NCBI GenBank assembly: GCA_963682025.1
Contig: OY821517.1
Span: forward strand, 48,917,441 to 48,981,440
DNA length: 64,000 nucleotides
Reading direction: 5' to 3'
From: Cordilura impudica
Taxonomy: Eukaryota > Arthropoda > Insecta > Diptera > Scathophagidae
Below, piece after piece: positions 33,999-44,881 of this stretch. The position numbers were made by a program, and so were the translations under genes. The notes beneath the pieces are model-generated. The model saw nothing but the letters and a program-made list of their open reading frames with translations, was not told where the DNA came from and ran no database searches. Within the stretch, counting starts at the first letter, position 1, and the number at the start of each line of letters is the position of its first letter.

Positions 33999-34170
33999 TA
34001 ATGGCGTTTTCTTTTCTGGCAAAAATTTTACACGTTTTGCCCATTTCGCACTTTTTTTCTGTTTTTGTGTTCTTTTCTTTAAAAAAAAATGACAACCTTG
34101 CGAGAGGATAACGTGTTCTTTTCAAAAAATTTCGCACTATAAAATGTGAGAAAGGTGCATTTGTCGCACT
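33999..34170 (+). repeat. Fragment of the TGC(C/A)GTTTTCTTTTC MITE family
   Basis: ATGGCGTTTTCTTTTCTGGC resembles the terminus of the MITE at 53113. No matching opposite end was identified here. Confidence 0.4.
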
Positions 34171-34276
34171 CTAAAAAATCAGAGGGGGAGAATCGCACGA
34201 TAAAACAGCTGACATTTGTGTTGTTTATAAATGTGTATTAGTGTGAAGAAACAAAAAAAAATAGGGAAAAGCGTAA

Positions 34277-34639
34277 TCTATAATATTAATAGGCTAGGCG
34301 ATTTCTTGTGACCGATGTTTTGTTCGACCATTTTATCCCGATTTTAAACAAACGTATATTATTTGAAAAGTATTTCTTTTTAGCCGTTTTGGAGATTTAC
34401 AGATTTTTTAATTTTTTCCTTTATTTTGAGTAAATTGCATTTAAAGTTGCTACTAACATATACATAAAATTATACATATGCTATGTGTGTTTTATTAAAT
34501 ATGTTAATATTTTTGTTAAGAGTTTGTTATCTTCATTCAAAATAATAATAAACCATAAAAGTGTTGGTTTGTGAATTGGTTAAGTTGAAAAAAGCTGCCT
34601 AGAAATTGCACTCGAATTTTGAGCGCTGGAATCTGCTAG
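34277..34639 (+). mobile_element. Non-autonomous Helitron, complete plus-strand copy
   Basis: 5' TCTATAATATTAATAGGCTA at 34277 after A; 3' ACTCGAATTTTGAGCGCTGG, then AATCTGCTAG at 34639 before T. At 363 bp it is the clearest reference copy for the family: 13-nt hairpin, 12-nt spacer, CTAG. Confidence 0.9.
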
Positions 34640-34915
34640 TTTTTATTGTTTTCTTTAAAATAAATTATTAATATGGAAAATATCAATGTCCTTTTATATT
34701 TATTTTTTCTTTTTTGGTGTCCAATGATGAAAAAGTCAACAAAATCAGCTGTTCATGATAAAAAAAAAAAAAAAATAATTGCGTTTGTTGCGGAAACTGG
34801 TTTGCAATTTTTTTATGCTCTATTCGACTATGCTATGCCAATTTTCCTATTTGCAAAAATTTTAAAAAGTTATATGCCTAATGTACGGCACTATGCTCCT
34901 TGCAGGAGTAAATGG

Positions 34916-34953
<38 letters not shown>

Positions 34954-35130
34954 TATGTATTCATATTCTGCATTTATGGAGACGATCTAGTAATTTTTTT
35001 TTATGGACAAAAATCAAATAATCTTCTATACAATCATGAATGCTTGTAAAGTGATTTCTGAGTTTTACATGCTCCGAGCGTCAAAAAAAAGTAAACACCT
35101 TAGTAACTCATATTAAAAGTTTTATTAAAA
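34640..35130. other. Spacer with TA microsatellite
   Basis: Holds a (TA)n tract at 34921-34960; the open frame across it (34673-34990) reads as repetitive Tyr-Ile and is not supported as a gene. Confidence 0.5.
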
Positions 35131-35511
35131 CTAGCAGATTCCAGCCCTCGAAATTCGAGTGCAAATTCGAGGAAATTTTATTTTTTTTTCATTAAATAAA
35201 GACCCTAAAGGTATGCTAATCAATTATAGCCAATTCGCTAATCAACACAAAAAAACAAACTTATTTTTATTACAAACACATTAACAAATTTAATAAACAC
35301 ACACATTGCATTGTATAATTTTATGTATATATTAGTAGCAACTTTAAATGCAATTTACTCAAAATAAAGGAAAAAATTTAAAAATCTGCAAATCTGCAAA
35401 ACGGCTAAAAAGAAATACCTTTCAAATAATATACGTTTGGTCAAAAGCGGAATAAAACGGTAGAACAAAACATCGCTCACAAGAAATCGCCTAGCCTATT
35501 AATATTATAGA
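35131..35511 (-). mobile_element. Non-autonomous Helitron copy
   Basis: Minus strand: 5' TCTATAATATTAATAGGCTA at 35511, CTCGAATTTCGAG hairpin and CTGCTAG end at 35131, flanked A/T. Confidence 0.9.
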
Positions 35512-36498
35512 TGAAGTAATTAACACAAAATCAAATATACATATAGGGCGTTTCATGTCAAGTGATCCAACTTTTGAAACTGATGTCTTCCGATCGGGAT
35601 GAAATTTGCACCCAGGTTAGTACTGTTGGATAGTAAATTAGACACAATCAATCAAAACTTGACATTTTGAACAAACAGGTGTTTTTCTCATCCATGTAAC
35701 TCTTCTTAGCAAAATTTGTCCCAAATAGTTTAGATAGATATTTCTTCAGTCTTTCGGAAAAAAAATTAAAAAAAAAAAAAAAAAAATTTTTGACTTTTTT
35801 TGTAAAATCAAAAATTTTTTTGACTTTTTTTTCAAAAAAGGAAATTTTTTTTTTTTGTTCAAAAGAAGGCTTAGGTTTTTTCCTTTAAGAGCTTTTTGGT
35901 CGCTTAGTGGGATGAGAGTGCGATATCTATCAAAAAAAATGTTTTGTAACTCAAGACAACGGTTTTTCAATTTTTACCATATGCACTAATTTGACTTTTT
36001 TCCTATTAGTGTGTAAGTGTTTCCAAAAACCTTAAAAATAAAACGTATACTGAGAAACTAGACAAATTAACCTTTCCGATGGTATGTAACATACTTAACC
36101 AAAATCTCATACTTCAGGAAAAATCTCACTTTTTTTCTATAGAAATGTTAAAAATTTATTTTTTTTTATTTATAATAATTACTAATTATTGTAATAATTA
36201 TTAAATTTATATATAATAATAATATTAATTAAAATAAAAAGATAAATAATTTAATAAAATTTAATCTTAATCACATTAGATCCATTTTTAACATAACTAT
36301 TTTTTTAATTAATTTATTGTAGCTGGTGAAGTATTTAAGTTTTGTAAATTTTTAAATACACAGTGTTTCATCCGGCTTATTTATGGCCTTTATTTGCTGC
36401 TTTTTTGCCAATCTTTTCTTGGCGTTACTAGGTTCAGCTGCTGACTAACTGATTCGCCAGAAGATTTACACGATTACCGCGATTGCCTTAAATTAACT

Positions 36499-37455
36499 AT
36501 GTGTCCTAATACAGCAACTTCTTGCCACTTAGATGAATATTCAAATTGCCCGGAAACCGCATTCATCAAAGAGAATTTAATCAACTCTTTTGATCACGAA
36601 TATATAGAGGAGGTCAAATTTGAATCTTGGATTCAGACGACAGATGAACATTAAAAACAATCATTTTAAATGTGGATGATTTTGTGGAAGAAATGTGTAC
36701 AGGATTACTAAACTTGAGAAACCATGACATTTTAGTCAAAGAGCCATGGTCGTTCTTCAAGGATCTGAAGATACATTGGAAGTCTGGTGAATTCGTTATT
36801 TCATATGATTTCGCAGAAAACTACAAATATGTTCTTCAGGACGCCATACAACCATTTCACTTCAATAACGACCAAGCAACTATATTTTCAGTAGTTATTT
36901 ACTATATGAAAGTTGAAATACTGGAACACAAATTTAAAATATGATACCGTTGCAGTTAATGAGTACCAGAAGATAATAGTAAAATATCTAAAACCTAAAT
37001 TTACAGTAAAGAAGGTATACTACGTTTCGGACGGAGCTCGTCAACATTTTAAAAACAAAAGTAGCTTCGCAAATCTTATAGCTCATAAAAAAGATTTTGG
37101 AATGCCAGCTGAGTGTCATTTTCATCCTACTGCTCATGGTAAAGGAGCATGTAATGATATTGGAGCAAACCTGAATAGAAATGCAGCGATGTATAGCCTC
37201 CAGTGCTCTCATCAAGATCGCATCTTAGATGCGACTGCTTTACTCCATTAGGCAAAAAGTTATTGTAAAGAAACTAAAATAGTTTTTAGTAGCAAAGAGG
37301 ATCATCAGGAAACATTGAAAACACTGAAGAGCAGATTCGATGCTGCGGTAACAATCGATGGCACCGCTCAATACCATGCTTTTATACCGCTTGTCGATGG
37401 AAGACTCAAGTTGAAAAAGTTTTCTGCCTCTATTCAATGCGATTTCTTTCCATAG
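36499..37455 (+). pseudogene. DDE-type transposase-like gene of unnamed insect family, broken
   Basis: Open pieces: 36499-36654 (CPNTATSCHLDEYSNCPETA), 36672-36944 (DDFVEEMCTGLLNL, GEFVISYDFAENYKYVLQDA, FHFNNDQATIF), 36913-37251 (YVSDGARQHFKNKSSFANL, HFHPTAHGKGACNDIGANLN) and 37261-37455 (FDAAVTIDGTAQYHAFIPL). The acidic residues in SYDFAEN and VSDGA plus the HGKGACD-like segment fit an RNase H-fold transposase, and very similar proteins occur as uncharacterised multi-copy genes in arthropods (from memory). I cannot place it in a named superfamily. At least three frameshifts or stops make it inactive. Confidence 0.6.
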
Positions 37456-38603
37456 ACAACAAATAAACCAGCAGCGAAATCAACAGCTGAACCTAGTAAC
37501 GCCAAGAAAGGATTGATAAGAAAACGCAGTAAATAAAGGCGACAAAAAAGCTGGATGAAAGACTGGGTATTTAAAAATTTACAAGACTTAAATACTTCAT
37601 CAGCTACAATAAATTAAGTATAAAAATAGTTATGTTATATATGGATCTAATGTGATTAAGACTAAATTTTATTAAATTATTTCTCTTTTTATTTTAATTA
37701 ATATTATAATTATATATTAATTTAATTATTATTACAAATAAATAAAAAAAAACAAATTTTCTACATTTCTATAGAAAAAAGTGAGATTTTGCCTGAGGTT
37801 AGCATATTGCAGGTATTAGAGTATCGAAGTTATGAAATTTTGGTTAGGTATGTTACACACCATCGGAAAGGTTAATTTGTCTAGTTTCTCAGTATACGTT
37901 TTATTTTTAAGATTTTAGAAACACTTACACACTAATAGGAAAAAATTCAAATTAGTGCATATGCTGAAAATTTAACAACGAGCACAGTGGCTGAAAATCG
38001 TTTTTCATTGGCCAAAATTCTGTGACTTTTGAACCGATCAAAATATTTAAGTAATTTTTTTTTTAATGAATAGATATTTAGTTCAGCTTGACTCAGTTTT
38101 AATTACTTTCAAATTGATTGAGAACTTTTTAAGGAATTCTAGGTCAAAGTTGAACTTTTGATTTTTTTAACTTTTAGAGTGAAATGTGTTTATTATTTTT
38201 TTATTTATTAAAAAATTTAATATTTGGATTTTAATAATAATTATAAAAATTTTTTGTAATAATGGGGTCAAAAAAATTTACACACTCAAAAAAACAATGG
38301 AAATTTTGCTATCATTACTGAAAAATTAAAAATTTTTTGTTGTCAAATTTGCAAATTTGTTTACACTCAAAGAATATTTACACTTAAAAAAACCGTAATT
38401 ATATTATCTAAAAATCTTGCTATTACTACAGAAAAATTTATTATTTTTTGCTGTCAAATTTGATAATTTTAAAAAACATTTTAAATATAAAAACTGCAAT
38501 AGATTTTAATTGCATTTGTAACAATGTTTGTTCTGTTTATTATTATTTTTTACTAATACTAAATTTTTCGTACTTAAATAACAATAAAAGGCAATTATTC
38601 ATT

Positions 38604-39545
38604 TTACTCAAATATTGATTGCAAATATTCCATATTTTGTTCTGTGTTATTTCTGTTCTTTAGTTGTTTTTTGACTTCTTCATCTAAATCCCGATGTTCC
38701 ACTTTCCATTGATTTCGAATACTGGAAATGAACGGATCTGATGGTGCCAATAATATATTAAATAGATCTTCATTTGTGGAATTTCGTGAAATTTTTCTAG
38801 TATTGTGCTCTCTATGAAATCTGTAATCCATATTTTTTTTTTCCTGAGCCTCCTCTGATAGATCTCCAAGTAGCACCAAATGATATTTAATGACATCTTC
38901 TCCATGATAAAGGATTTTGTGAACTGTTGCAGACATATTTCTCCATGGATAGTTGGTTGTATATAGTTTTGCAGTTTCCTTAGCATAATCTCCAAATTTT
39001 CTAGAGTCAATTTCTTCATTGCACGCAAGTACTTCAAGGGTTATTTTAAATCTAAAAATAAGGTTTAAATCCACTCTTGTTATTTCAGATGCTGTTTCTG
39101 GATCTGAAAAGAATCTTCTTGCGGAATTGCCATCATTTTTATTGCCTGACCCTTGTTTTGGCTGATCTATAATAAATCCAAATTTGCGATATTCATCTTG
39201 AACATGTTTCTTTTTTGGACTTCTTAACTCTTTGTTGGTTTCGTTGTTTCTTATTGATCCTGAAGAACCGAAATCCAAATCATAACTGATTTTTAGTATG
39301 TGTTCCATAAGTCGTATTCTTGCATGTAATCTAATGATTTTGTCGGGACTTGGTTTAATTGGTTTGATGTTGCTTGGCATATAATGCAGCTGGATGCAGC
39401 CTTCGTGTTAGTCAAAGCCTGACCTACTTTTCCATCTATCATTGTCAGCACTAATTGGTAGCTTTCTTCAATTTGCTGCCCATCTAACTGTAATTGTAAT
39501 GGCTGTAGTGTTGCAATTTTTCCGGGTGGTATACATTTCTTGTTC
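38604..39545 (-). pseudogene. RAG1/Transib-like transposase C-terminal half, copy 2
   Basis: Cut-and-paste transposase related to the RAG1 core. From about 39520 the minus strand gives QLQLDGQQIEESYQLVLTMI, DGKVGQALTNTKAASSCIIC (Cys pair, probable zinc ligands) and QATSNQLNQVPTKSLDY. After one frameshift near 39325 a long frame reads LHARIRLMEHILKISYDLDF, then NDGNSARRFFSDPETASEIT, YPWRNMSATVHKILYHGEDV, IKYHLVLLGDLSEEAQEKKN, REHNTRKISR and FNILLAPSDPFISSIR, ending at 38604. The blocks NGN-AR, HK-L-H-.-.-I and SEE-.-E-.-.-N line up by eye with the RAG1 region containing its final catalytic Glu. The N-terminal catalytic domain with the two Asp is not present, so it is not autonomous. Family placement is by motif and by the CACWGTG ends. 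Confidence 0.65.
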
Positions 39546-39615
39546 CCTTTTGTTCCCTAGAAGTTCTATTCCACTAAAGTTGAAATTTGACACAAATATA
39601 GTAGTTTAATTAATA

Positions 39616-40248
39616 CTAGCAGATTCCAGCCCTCGAAATTCGAGTGCAAATTCTAGTAAATTTTATTTTTTCATTAAAAAAAGACCCTAAAGGTGCGTTC
39701 AAACTACGCAAATATTTGACCAAATAAACGTAACCCCTAATTTTATGAAAGTTTTATTCAATGTTACATGATATATAAAAGACAAAATTAAGTTCTGTTT
39801 TATTACATTAGTAATATTTAATATATTTAACTATATTCCATGTCATATACTGTATAACTTAATGAAAATTATACAAGGAAAATTATACATTATTTAGGGG
39901 TTACGTTTATTTGGTCAAATATTTGCGTAGTCTGAACGCACCTTAAATGTTTGAAAATCAATTACAGCCAACTCACAAATCAACACAAAAAACAAACTCA
40001 TTTTTATTACAAACACATTAACAAATTTAATAAACACACACATAGCATTGTATAATTTTATGTATGTGTTAGTGGCAACTTTAAATGCAATTTACTCAAA
40101 GTAAAGGAAAAAATATAAAAATCTGTAAATCTGCAAAACGGCTAAAAAGAAAAACCTTTCAAATAATATATGTTTGGTCAAAATCGGGATAAAACGGTAG
40201 AACAAAACATCGGTCACAAGAAATCGCCTAGCCTATCAATATTATAGA
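39616..40248 (-). mobile_element. Non-autonomous Helitron inside the Transib-like element, with MITE
   Basis: Minus strand 5' TCTATAATATTGATAGGCTA at 40248, 3' hairpin CTCGAATTTCGAG and CTGCTAG at 39616. It carries the 253-bp MITE at 39691-39943; without it the length matches the family. Confidence 0.88.
39691..39943. mobile_element. PIF/Harbinger-like MITE with TAA target duplication
   Basis: Near-perfect inverted repeats of about 50 bp: AGGTGCGTTCAAACTACGCA at the left and its inverse (one to two mismatches) at the right, continuing through AATATTTGACCAAATAAACG to TAACCCCTAA. TAA duplicates at 39688-39690 and 39944-39946. Confidence 0.9.
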
Positions 40249-41218
40249 TTTCATAACGCCCCTAATATTAAACGGTAGAGCTGTGACCACTTACAGCAAC
40301 TAAAGACTATAATCCTACCAACATTATAAAAAATACCGCAGGTCATTATCGATGATAGCTTGCGAGTAGTAACCATTTATTTTTGATAAAAAAACAAAAA
40401 AAAATCACCTTTTTCTGAAATTAAAAAAACAGTTGAGTTTGACAGCATGCCACGTCCACAATTAGCAATAGTATAACCTAATTTTTTGGCTACTTTAATC
40501 TGGATATATTAGCTACAAAAAGGCGTTAAAATTTTAAAAATTGGTGACAAAAAATAGACTTTTGGCCAATGAAATCAAAATTTCAGCCACAGTGAACCGT
40601 GAACCGTGAACCGTTGTCTTGAGTTACAAAACATTTTTTTTTTATAGATATCCCACTCGCATCCCACTAAGCAGCCAAAAAGCTCTTGAAGGAAAAAACC
40701 TAAACTTTATTTTGAGCAAAAAAAAAAACAAAATTTTCTTTTTTGAAAAAAAGTCAAAAAATTTTTGATTTTGCAAAAAAAAAAAAAAAAAGTCAAAAAT
40801 TTTTTTTAATTTTTTTTAAATTTTTTTTCCGAAAGACTGAAGAAATAGCTATCTAAACTATTTTGGACAAATTTTGCTAAAAACAATAGGTAAAAAGTTA
40901 CATGGATGAGAAAAAACACCTTTTTTAGTCAAAATGTCAAATTTTGACCCCATCTAACTCAGAGAGTTCTGGATCGATCTTGTTGAAAAATTGTGTCTAA
41001 ACTACTATCCAATAGGACTAACCTTGGTGCAAATTTCATCCCGGAAGACATCGGTTTCAAAAGTTGAATCACTTGACATAAAACGCCCCATATGTAGTAT
41101 ATATTAGCGATGCATACACATTTTTGTTTACTTGTTGTTTTTTTTTTTTTTTTTTTATTTTGTACAAAAAAATGTGTGCATTGCTAATAAACAAACAAGC
41201 AAAAAATAAAGGGTCCGC

Positions 41219-41985
41219 CAAATATCTTTTTTTTTTGAAAATGCTATAAAAACAAAAACTACTGAATATTATCTCAAATTTCTTTTTTTATTTGAAAGTA
41301 CAATCCTTCCGCTTAATAATGGAAAATAATTTCATTCAAATGGCTGCCTCGGCTGGCCATGCAGTAGCCTACACGATCTGTCCAATTTTTAAGCACATTA
41401 TCGATTGTGTGCAGCTGTATTTCACCAATGGCTTCACGAATATTGTCCTTTAAAGCGTCAATTGTCTCTGGCTTGTTGGCGTAACACTTATTTTTGAGGG
41501 CACCCCACAAATAATAGTCCAACGGTGTCAAATCGCAGCTCCGAGGTGGCCAAACGACATCAGCTCTGCGGCTGATAATGCGATCTTCAAAAACAGGGCG
41601 CAAAACATCGAGTGTAGCTTCGGCTGTGTGGCACGTAGCGCCGTCCTGTTGAACCAAATATTGCCAATATCCTCCTCTTCAATTTTTGTGAACAAAAATT
41701 CGTTCAAAATGGCCCGATAACGATCGCCATTGACTGTAACGGCCACTCCTTGCTCATTTTCGAAGAAAAATGGCCCAATTATGCCTCTGGACCAAAATCC
41801 GCACCAAACATTGACTCGTTTTGGGTGTATCGGCTTTTCAATGTATGCGTGCGGGTTTTCTGTGCCCCAAATGCGACAATTTTGCTTGTTTACATACCCG
41901 CCAAGATCAAAATGAGTTTCATCTGAAAAGATGATTTTTTTTTGGCAAATTCGGCTTCTTCTGTAAGTCGATCGCAGGCTCCCTT
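41219..41985 (-). pseudogene. Mariner-like transposase, 5'-truncated and frameshifted
   Basis: The minus strand reads IIFSDETHFDLGGYVNKQNC near 41920, HPKRVNVWCGFWSRGIIGPF, VTVNGDRYRAILNEFLFTKI, then after a frameshift near 41657 QQDGATCHTAEATLDVL and PPRSCDLTPLDYYLWG, ending LNEIIFHY at 41313. It has the DDE/D arrangement of the mariner-like element at 50519 with the same 36-residue spacing between the second and third Asp, but is clearly diverged from it. The N-terminal DNA-binding region is missing. AAAGGGTCCGCCAAATATCT at 41207-41226 may be its 3' terminal repeat. Confidence 0.85.
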
Positions 41986-42339
41986 TAGAATTGTATGTCT
42001 TTACATTTATGCTAATTGCATTTAGAATTTTGCTTTCAATTACCTAAAATGTTTGTTAATTATCTTATTAATATTAAACATAATTTTAAAAAATCTAGGC
42101 ATAATTTGAAATCTAAGCTTTTTTTTTTTGTCTCTTAATGTTGACAAATTTGGTTAAAATATTGTGTTTTGAACACGGGTGTTTTGTATTTCTGTTTACT
42201 TTACTCTTTATTTACATTCATAATTACATTTGAACTATACTGCTACACTTTATATAGTTTAATATACAAGTTTATGTATATATTTGATTTGATTTGTATT
42301 GAAGCTTACGAAAAGAAAGCATCGTTGTAGTTCTCACCT
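41986..42339. other. Wsck 3' flank
   Basis: AT-rich. A minus-strand AATAAA at 42212-42207, about 130 bp after the Wsck stop, is the likely polyadenylation signal. Nothing else recognised. Confidence 0.5.
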
Positions 42340-44881
42340 CTAATTTTCTATTTCCAACATGGGCAAATAGAAGGGCAGAGTATTGAGAATATCATTTGTC
42401 GCTTGTTCCTTTGGTAAATCAAAACTTAAAGCATAACGCGGTGACGTCATTAGTTGACGAACATTAAAGGCAATATCTTCAAAATTAATACGTTCACTTG
42501 GCTCCAGAGTCCAACAATTCAACAACATTTGGTATAGATCCTCATAAACATAGGAGGGTTGAGCTGGTCTTGAACCACTCTTTAAAGCGTCCAGAATTTG
42601 ATTAGAATTATTTATTTGAGCATAAGGTGTAGCACCCACAGAACAACATTCCCAGGCGACTACAGCAAAAGACCATACATCGGATTTTGCGGAATAATGT
42701 TGATATCTCAAAACTTCTGGAGCCAGCCATCTGGAGATATCAATTTTCTTTTGATTATTCACGTACGGTGTAGGACCAAATACGGAAATTTTCAATTTCA
42801 TTTCAGCTGTAACATAAATGCAGTGCGATGATAAATGTTTATGGATAACTTTGGATTTTGTTAAGTAATCCATGGCACTAGCTATTTCGTAAATCCATTG
42901 TAGTATCAGTTGTTCAGACAAAGCCGTTATACGTTGTGTCGGTGCTGAACTGGGTGCTCTTCGACTTTCTATAAGTCTTCGTTTCAAGGTGACAGTTTGA
43001 TGTTCAAACACCAAATAAAACCAATCTGTACTGGCAGAAACACCAAAGAAATCCAATATATTTGAATGCTGTTGTAGTTTTGTTAAATTGCGAAACTCCT
43101 GCAATAGTTTGCCTTGATCTGTGCTAGTCAACTCATCCAACGATAATACATGTAATTGACAATCTGAACTTGGTTCGGGTAAATTATTAGTTAGATATTT
43201 ACCAGTTATTACTTCGCCATAATTGCCTTCGGCTATAATATCATTAACATTCATACGTAAACTATTACGTGGTATTCTCTTAGTTGCATCCAAATTATCT
43301 ACTAACGAATTCAATTGTTCTTTAAAACTTTCGACGGTGGGTGGCATATCAACATCTACCAAAAAACCATTATTTTCTCGTTCAATTATTGGTTGCTGCA
43401 TGGTCATTTCATGTGAATTTCCACGTCCCGATCTAATTTGATATTGTTTATATCGCAAATAAAAATAAGTTATGACGGATAGAATGACCATGATTCCAAA
43501 AATTGAACATGTTACTATTAAGGCAACCACTGAACTTTGCCCAGCATCGAAATTAGCATAAGAAAAATTATCCATAGATATGGTGTGTTGGTCATGACTG
43601 CTGCGAGTGTATAAAGTTTTGCTAATGCCATTCAAAGTACTGACCTAAAAGAAAACAGGAAAGGATATTATAGGTCTTGGGAAAATTGTTCAGATTTGAA
43701 GTTTCATTGCTAAAAATACTTGACATAGAAAGACTCACCACACCCAAACTGACATGGAAATCTGAGTTTTTATTATCCAATGGTGGATTGCTATAACGAC
43801 CATAACGTTTACCGTCGCCGACTATAAATTTCCTAGTCTGATTAAAATGATCATAATCCAATTCAGCGGCTATATAATAGGGCAGACCACTTTCTTCGGC
43901 CTGCTTCCATGTATCCAACAATTCTGTATCGAAAGGTTGCAAAATAGAATCATCTACTCTTTCAACAATAACCAAAACTTTTGACACTGGACCATTGTCA
44001 TTTTTGATTGGCTTAATTTCAACAGTAAGAGTTGTATCCGTAGATGCCAATATTCGTGGTTGGGCCGGTTTTGGACTAGGTTCTCCTACTAACGTAGTAC
44101 CCCGAATAAAAGAAATGCCACACTTCACGGCCTCGCCCGAAGAACCTTCACAAATGGAACGCACTGTAATATTGTATTCTGTAGCTGGTAGTAAATCAGT
44201 TATTTCCATTTTATTTTCCGTGCCTTGCACTACAAACTCTGGTTGTGCGAAATCGGGCAGGGAAGAATATGTATGCAGACGTTGTGTTTGTATTAAATAG
44301 TTGATAATTTTCAATACAGGAGGTGTTTCAGCTCCAGCTATAAACATTCTCATCGGTTCATAGGCTTTCCACCAGATACTCAAACTATTCGCTGTAGCAT
44401 TTTGTAAACGAAGATCTTTTGGTGAGGCATCTGTATTAAAGCTGTAATAACTATGAACGCCAACACCACCACAATTATCGGATTTTATGGCCACACAGGG
44501 AGTATTGCACAGCATTTCGTCTTGCCTATCCTCTGCTACAATGTCATTAGAACAATAACATTTTTCGGATGACAAAATGGCATACGTGTTATTTTTTAAT
44601 TCACAGATCTCCACACAAGTTTGTGGCATTTTGGCATAAACTGACTCTTTTAGAACGTCAGCTCGTGCCGAAAAACATCCCACATAATAATAAGAAGAAT
44701 CTTTTACTACTACACTTTCTTGACCATAACAAATATGTAAAATATGTAGCAATAAGATGATTAATAAATGTATTTCTTCTCCCATATTAGGGCGGTGGCC
44801 GCCAGGTGCTGGTGTTTGGTTTTTATTTCTTCTAATATATTCCTTCGACCGTTTTTGTCGTCTTCGTTGTAGTTGCACCAT
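42340..44881 (-). CDS. Wsck: Wsck-like receptor: WSC and fibronectin-III domains with a pseudokinase
   Basis: Two exons: 44881-43739 and 43644-42340, with a 94-bp GTGAGT...TTTTAG intron in phase 0 (join SLGV|VSTL), about 815 residues. The Met at 44785 (residue 33) precedes a good signal peptide (EEIHLLIILLLHILHICYG), so the shorter start is likely used. Residues 64-150 form a WSC domain with eight Cys (YVGCF, TCVEIC, KCYC, NTPC, NCGG); about 155-375 look like two fibronectin-III repeats. A membrane span (VVALIVTCSIFGIMVILSVI) lies near residue 420. The kinase-like domain keeps EGNYGEV and LAPEVLRY...SDVWSFAVVAWE, but the VAIK Lys is absent (LHVLSLDE), HRD is HKH and DFG is VFG. The Drosophila orthologue Wsck shares this domain order and is regarded as an inactive tyrosine kinase; ligand and role are not known to me. 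Confidence 0.93.

Larger units (their letters stand above)
37983..40594 (-). mobile_element. RAG1/Transib-like DNA transposon, copy 2, with CACAGTG/CACTGTG ends
   Basis: Left end (plus strand) CACAGTGGCTGAAAATCGTT; right end (reverse complement) CACTGTGGCTGAAATTTTGA; both continue to TTTCATTGGCCAAAA. CACWGTG is the heptamer of V(D)J recombination signals and of Transib termini. The interior has the transposase relic 39545-38604 and a Helitron at 39616-40248. No clean 5-bp duplication is visible; AACCGTG is repeated three times just right of the end. It interrupts the right arm of the long-inverted-repeat transposon. Confidence 0.7.
35545..41089 (+). mobile_element. DNA transposon with about 0.9-kb inverted repeats, split by a nested element
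   Basis: Ends GGGCGTTTCATGTCAAGTGA (35546) and its inverse near 41088. The left arm 35545-36455 is the reverse complement of two separated blocks, 40620-41088 (outer) and 37470-37975 (inner); the gap between them is exactly the Transib-like insertion 37983-40594. Shared blocks include TCAACATT/CTATAGAAATG near 36140 and 37770 and CTTGGCGTTACTAGGTTCAG at 36419 and 37480. The unique middle (about 36455-37470) carries the transposase remnant, so the inverted arms even include the end of the coding region. Confidence 0.78.

Noticed and set aside
34921..34975. ORF 34673-34990 crossing a TA repeat
   Set aside because: The C-terminal part is TA microsatellite translation; the N-terminus has no similarity I recognise.
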